8,085 bases of DNA, from NCBI GenBank assembly GCA_017463035.1, contig JAFTPY010000124.1:1-8085 (forward strand), given 5' to 3'. The position numbers and the translations under genes were made by a program. A model generated the notes under the pieces. That model was not told where the DNA came from. It ran no database searches and saw only the letters and a list, made by a program, of their open reading frames with translations. Positions 6,360-8,085 of the stretch are shown one piece after another (within the stretch, counting starts at the first letter, position 1; every line of letters begins with the position of its first letter). This DNA is from Lachnospiraceae bacterium. GTDB lineage: Bacteria; Bacillota; Clostridia; Lachnospirales; Lachnospiraceae.

Positions 6360-7562
6360 TTAAGCTTCTACACGAATACGATTCTTTACGGTAACCTTCT
6401 TGCTCTGCTCCGCAAAGGCTGCCTCTGTCATCTTTTCGGTTAAGAATGCGAACTCACCGGTCACACCCTCTGCCTTCACTTCCTTTACATTACCGAAGGC
6501 TGCCACAGCCGCATCCTTCTCCTCTGCCGGTACACGTACAAGGAATACGTTCTCTGCCTCGTCGCAGGAAGACAGGGCCAGCTTCTTATTGCTCCAAAGG
6601 GTCATAATGTTGGTACCTACATGCTTAGCCGCATCCACGATATCCGCAACTACCGCACTGGCGGTCGGAAGCTTACCTGCGCCGCGACCGTAGAACATCA
6701 CATCACCCAGCATGTTGCCCTTTACTAAAATACCGTTAAATACATCATTTACACTGTAAAGCGGATGATTCTTATTAATCATACGCGGAGCCACCATAGC
6801 GAAGAACTTATCGCCCTGACGATTGCCCATACCAAGGAGCTTAATCGCACATCCCAAACTATCCGCATACTTCATATCCTCGGAGGTAATCTTCGTAATA
6901 CCCTCGGTATAAATATCCTCGAAATCCACCTGCTTACCGTAAGCAAGAGAGGTAAGAATCGCAAGCTTACGACATGCATCATAACCTTCTACGTCAGCCT
7001 CCGGATTACGTTCTGCGTAGCCCAGTCTCTGTGCCTCCTTAAGTACCGTATCAAAATCGGAACCGAAATCACGCATCTGGGTTAAAATATAGTTGGTGGT
7101 ACCGTTTAAAATACCGGTAATTTCCATAATCTCATCTGCGGTCAAAGACTGGTTTAACGGACGGATAATCGGAATACCGCCGCCTACGCTTGCCTCGAAT
7201 AAGAAGTTTAACTTATTCTGCTTTGCAATCTCTAAAAGCTCTGCGCCATGCTTTGCCACCAGCTCCTTGTTGGAGGTACATACACTCTTGCCGTTCATAA
7301 GGCAAGCCTTCACAAAATCATATGCCGGCTTTACACCGCCCATTACTTCCGCTACAATCTCTACTTCCGGATCATTTAAAATATCCTGGAAATCATGGGT
7401 CAATATATCCTGCACCGGGTCTCCCGGGAAATCACGCAAATCCAGTACGTGCTTTACTTCAATTTCCTTGCCGGCACGCTTTGCGATGCTGTCCTTATTC
7501 TGATTTAATACTTCTACCACACCCGAACCTACGGTGCCGTATCCTAATACTGCAATTTTCAT
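6360..7562 (-). CDS. hom: Homoserine dehydrogenase
   Basis: It reduces aspartate 4-semialdehyde to homoserine with NAD(P)H, at the branch to threonine and methionine. Residues 1-130 are the Rossmann domain with GYGTVGSG (7-14) and TSNKELVAKHG (96-106). The catalytic domain (about 135-312) shows EASVGGGIP (123-131), GILNGTTNYIL (150-160), and AERNPEADVEGYDACRK with the expected catalytic Asp195 and Lys199. GRGAGKLPTASAVVADI (292-308) closes it. The C-terminal 75 or so residues (about 325-400) resemble a short ACT-like regulatory tail, slightly shorter than in the 430-residue Bacillus-type enzyme. Feedback control by threonine is plausible but not demonstrable here. ATG at 7562 has GGAGG (7571-7575) 8 nt upstream. 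It is 18 nt from pheB and 18 nt from the next gene, so the three are one operon. Cytoplasmic. Confidence 0.96.
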   Translation of the reverse strand: MKIAVLGYGTVGSGVVEVLNQNKDSIAKRAGKEIEVKHVLDLRDFPGDPVQDILTHDFQDILNDPEVEIVAEVMGGVKPAYDFVKACLMNGKSVCTSNKELVAKHGAELLEIAKQNKLNFLFEASVGGGIPIIRPLNQSLTADEIMEITGILNGTTNYILTQMRDFGSDFDTVLKEAQRLGYAERNPEADVEGYDACRKLAILTSLAYGKQVDFEDIYTEGITKITSEDMKYADSLGCAIKLLGMGNRQGDKFFAMVAPRMINKNHPLYSVNDVFNGILVKGNMLGDVMFYGRGAGKLPTASAVVADIVDAAKHVGTNIMTLWSNKKLALSSCDEAENVFLVRVPAEEKDAAVAAFGNVKEVKAEGVTGEFAFLTEKMTEAAFAEQSKKVTVKNRIRVEA

Positions 7563-7580
7563 ATCATTTGCCTCCGTCGT

Positions 7581-8021
7581 TTATTCTCTGCCCAAAATTT
7601 TAATATAGTGTACACCCGAAATCGCTTCCATACGTTCTACCAATACCGTTGCTTCCTCTGTTTCCGGTCGCATTTCTACGGAAATGGTAAGGGATGCGAT
7701 GCCTCCGATTGGAATTGCCTGATGAATCGTCAGGATGTTTGCATGACTCTTCGCAATTTCTCCCAATACCACAGACAAAAGTCCCGGCTCATCATCCATC
7801 TGAAGCATAAAGGTAATGGTCCGGCCCCTGTTATTTTCATGGAACGGAAAAATATCATCCTTATATTTGTAGAAGGAGCTGCGGCTGATTCCAACCGCCT
7901 CCGTTGCCTCCTGTACCGTAAGCACCCGCTCGGAATCCAAGAGCCGTTTTGCTTCCACCACCTGTAACAATACCTCAGGCACCGCTTTTTTCTTTACAAT
8001 ATAGAATTTTTCTTCTGCCAA
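7581..8021 (-). CDS. pheB: PheB-type HTH + ACT domain protein (UPF0735 family)
   Basis: A 146-residue protein matching the PheB/UPF0735 layout by recall. An N-terminal helical segment contains a helix-turn-helix-like stretch (about 35-53, EATEAVGISRSSFYKYKD), followed by FPF. A C-terminal ACT domain (about 68-143) has the usual start DEPGLLSVVLGEIA and the core NILTIHQAIPIGGIASLTIS. ACT domains bind amino acids, so with the HTH-like part it probably senses an end product and regulates, perhaps its own operon. Older labels as chorismate mutase are not supported by any catalytic motif. Translation starts at TTG (8021): AAAGGAG lies 8 nt upstream, no in-frame ATG exists between there and the in-frame stop at 8081-8079, and internal ATGs would delete the HTH. 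hom follows after 18 nt. Family call is secure, regulatory role is inferred. Confidence 0.9.
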   Translation of the reverse strand: MAEEKFYIVKKKAVPEVLLQVVEAKRLLDSERVLTVQEATEAVGISRSSFYKYKDDIFPFHENNRGRTITFMLQMDDEPGLLSVVLGEIAKSHANILTIHQAIPIGGIASLTISVEMRPETEEATVLVERMEAISGVHYIKILGRE

Positions 8022-8029
8022 GGGGTATT

Positions 8030-8036
8030 CTCCTTT
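8030..8036 (-). promoter_or_regulatory. Ribosome binding site supporting the TTG start of pheB
   Basis: AAAGGAG lies 8 nt upstream of TTG at 8021. It is the only well-spaced Shine-Dalgarno in the leader and fixes the rare start codon. An ATG at 8050 is out of frame with pheB. Confidence 0.75.
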
Positions 8037-8077
8037 CGTGTTCGCGCCATAAAAACAATTGTCCGTATCAAGGAGAT

Positions 8078-8083
8078 ATCATA
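8078..8083 (-). promoter_or_regulatory. Possible -10 box upstream of pheB
   Basis: TATGAT on the minus strand matches five of six -10 positions. Its -35 partner would fall outside the window, so this cannot be tested here. If used, transcription would start near 8071 and leave a leader of roughly 50 nt before the TTG, too short for a T-box or lysine-type riboswitch. The promoter may instead lie further upstream. Confidence 0.28.
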
Positions 8084-8085
8084 CC

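Noticed and set aside
7581..8021. Chorismate mutase activity for the PheB-like protein
   Set aside because: No chorismate mutase helical domain or active-site residues are visible; the protein is HTH-like plus ACT only.
8022..8085. T-box, riboswitch or leader peptide upstream of pheB
   Set aside because: Only 64 bases are available and they contain no T-box core, no specifier-like stem and no short frame rich in Thr or Ile codons.

Overview
The window comes from a low-to-mid GC, monoderm Firmicute, most likely a member of Clostridia close to Lachnospiraceae. This rests on strong AGGAGG-type ribosome binding sites, lipoprotein signal peptides on membrane-fusion-like proteins, the pheB-hom pairing, and the style of the encoded proteins. 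It is a judgement from sequence style, not a database match. Every credible gene lies on the minus strand, so the window reads from right (8085) to left (1).

Right part (8085 to 5078): a compact amino-acid operon. It begins with a TTG-started PheB-type HTH+ACT protein (8021-7581). Homoserine dehydrogenase follows (7562-6360), then a 400-residue alkaline-phosphatase-superfamily protein of the archaeal-type phosphoglycerate mutase family (6341-5139). The two intergenic gaps are 18 nt each, and a strand-specific rho-independent terminator (5116-5078) closes the unit. Placed directly behind hom, the last protein is better read as the proposed non-GHMP homoserine kinase than as a glycolytic enzyme. 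The unit would then carry aspartate semialdehyde to homoserine and on to O-phosphohomoserine (threonine branch), with the ACT protein as a possible amino-acid sensor.

Middle (5077 to 4821): an intergenic stretch with two parts. Directly against the terminator is a 131-bp element (4946-5076) bounded by perfect 10-bp inverted repeats and filled by three further hairpins, so the whole folds as a closed multi-branch structure. It carries no credible gene and is the strongest candidate here for something undescribed: an interspersed palindromic repeat or a structured RNA. Next to it is an A+T-rich segment (about 4861-4945) with a plausible promoter for the left-hand operon.

Left part (4820 to 1): an ABC-type export operon. 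Three consecutive, mutually divergent membrane-fusion/HlyD-like adaptor proteins (4820-3759, 3746-2727, 2740-1709) are followed by a large FtsX/MacB-type permease that runs off the left edge (1696 to below 1). Spacing is 12 nt, a 14-nt overlap, then 12 nt, so the four genes look translationally coupled. The permease already has one full FtsX module and the start of what appears to be a second. Three adaptors per permease in a cell without an outer membrane is unusual. No ATPase is seen inside the window and it should lie just beyond the left edge. Substrate is unknown.
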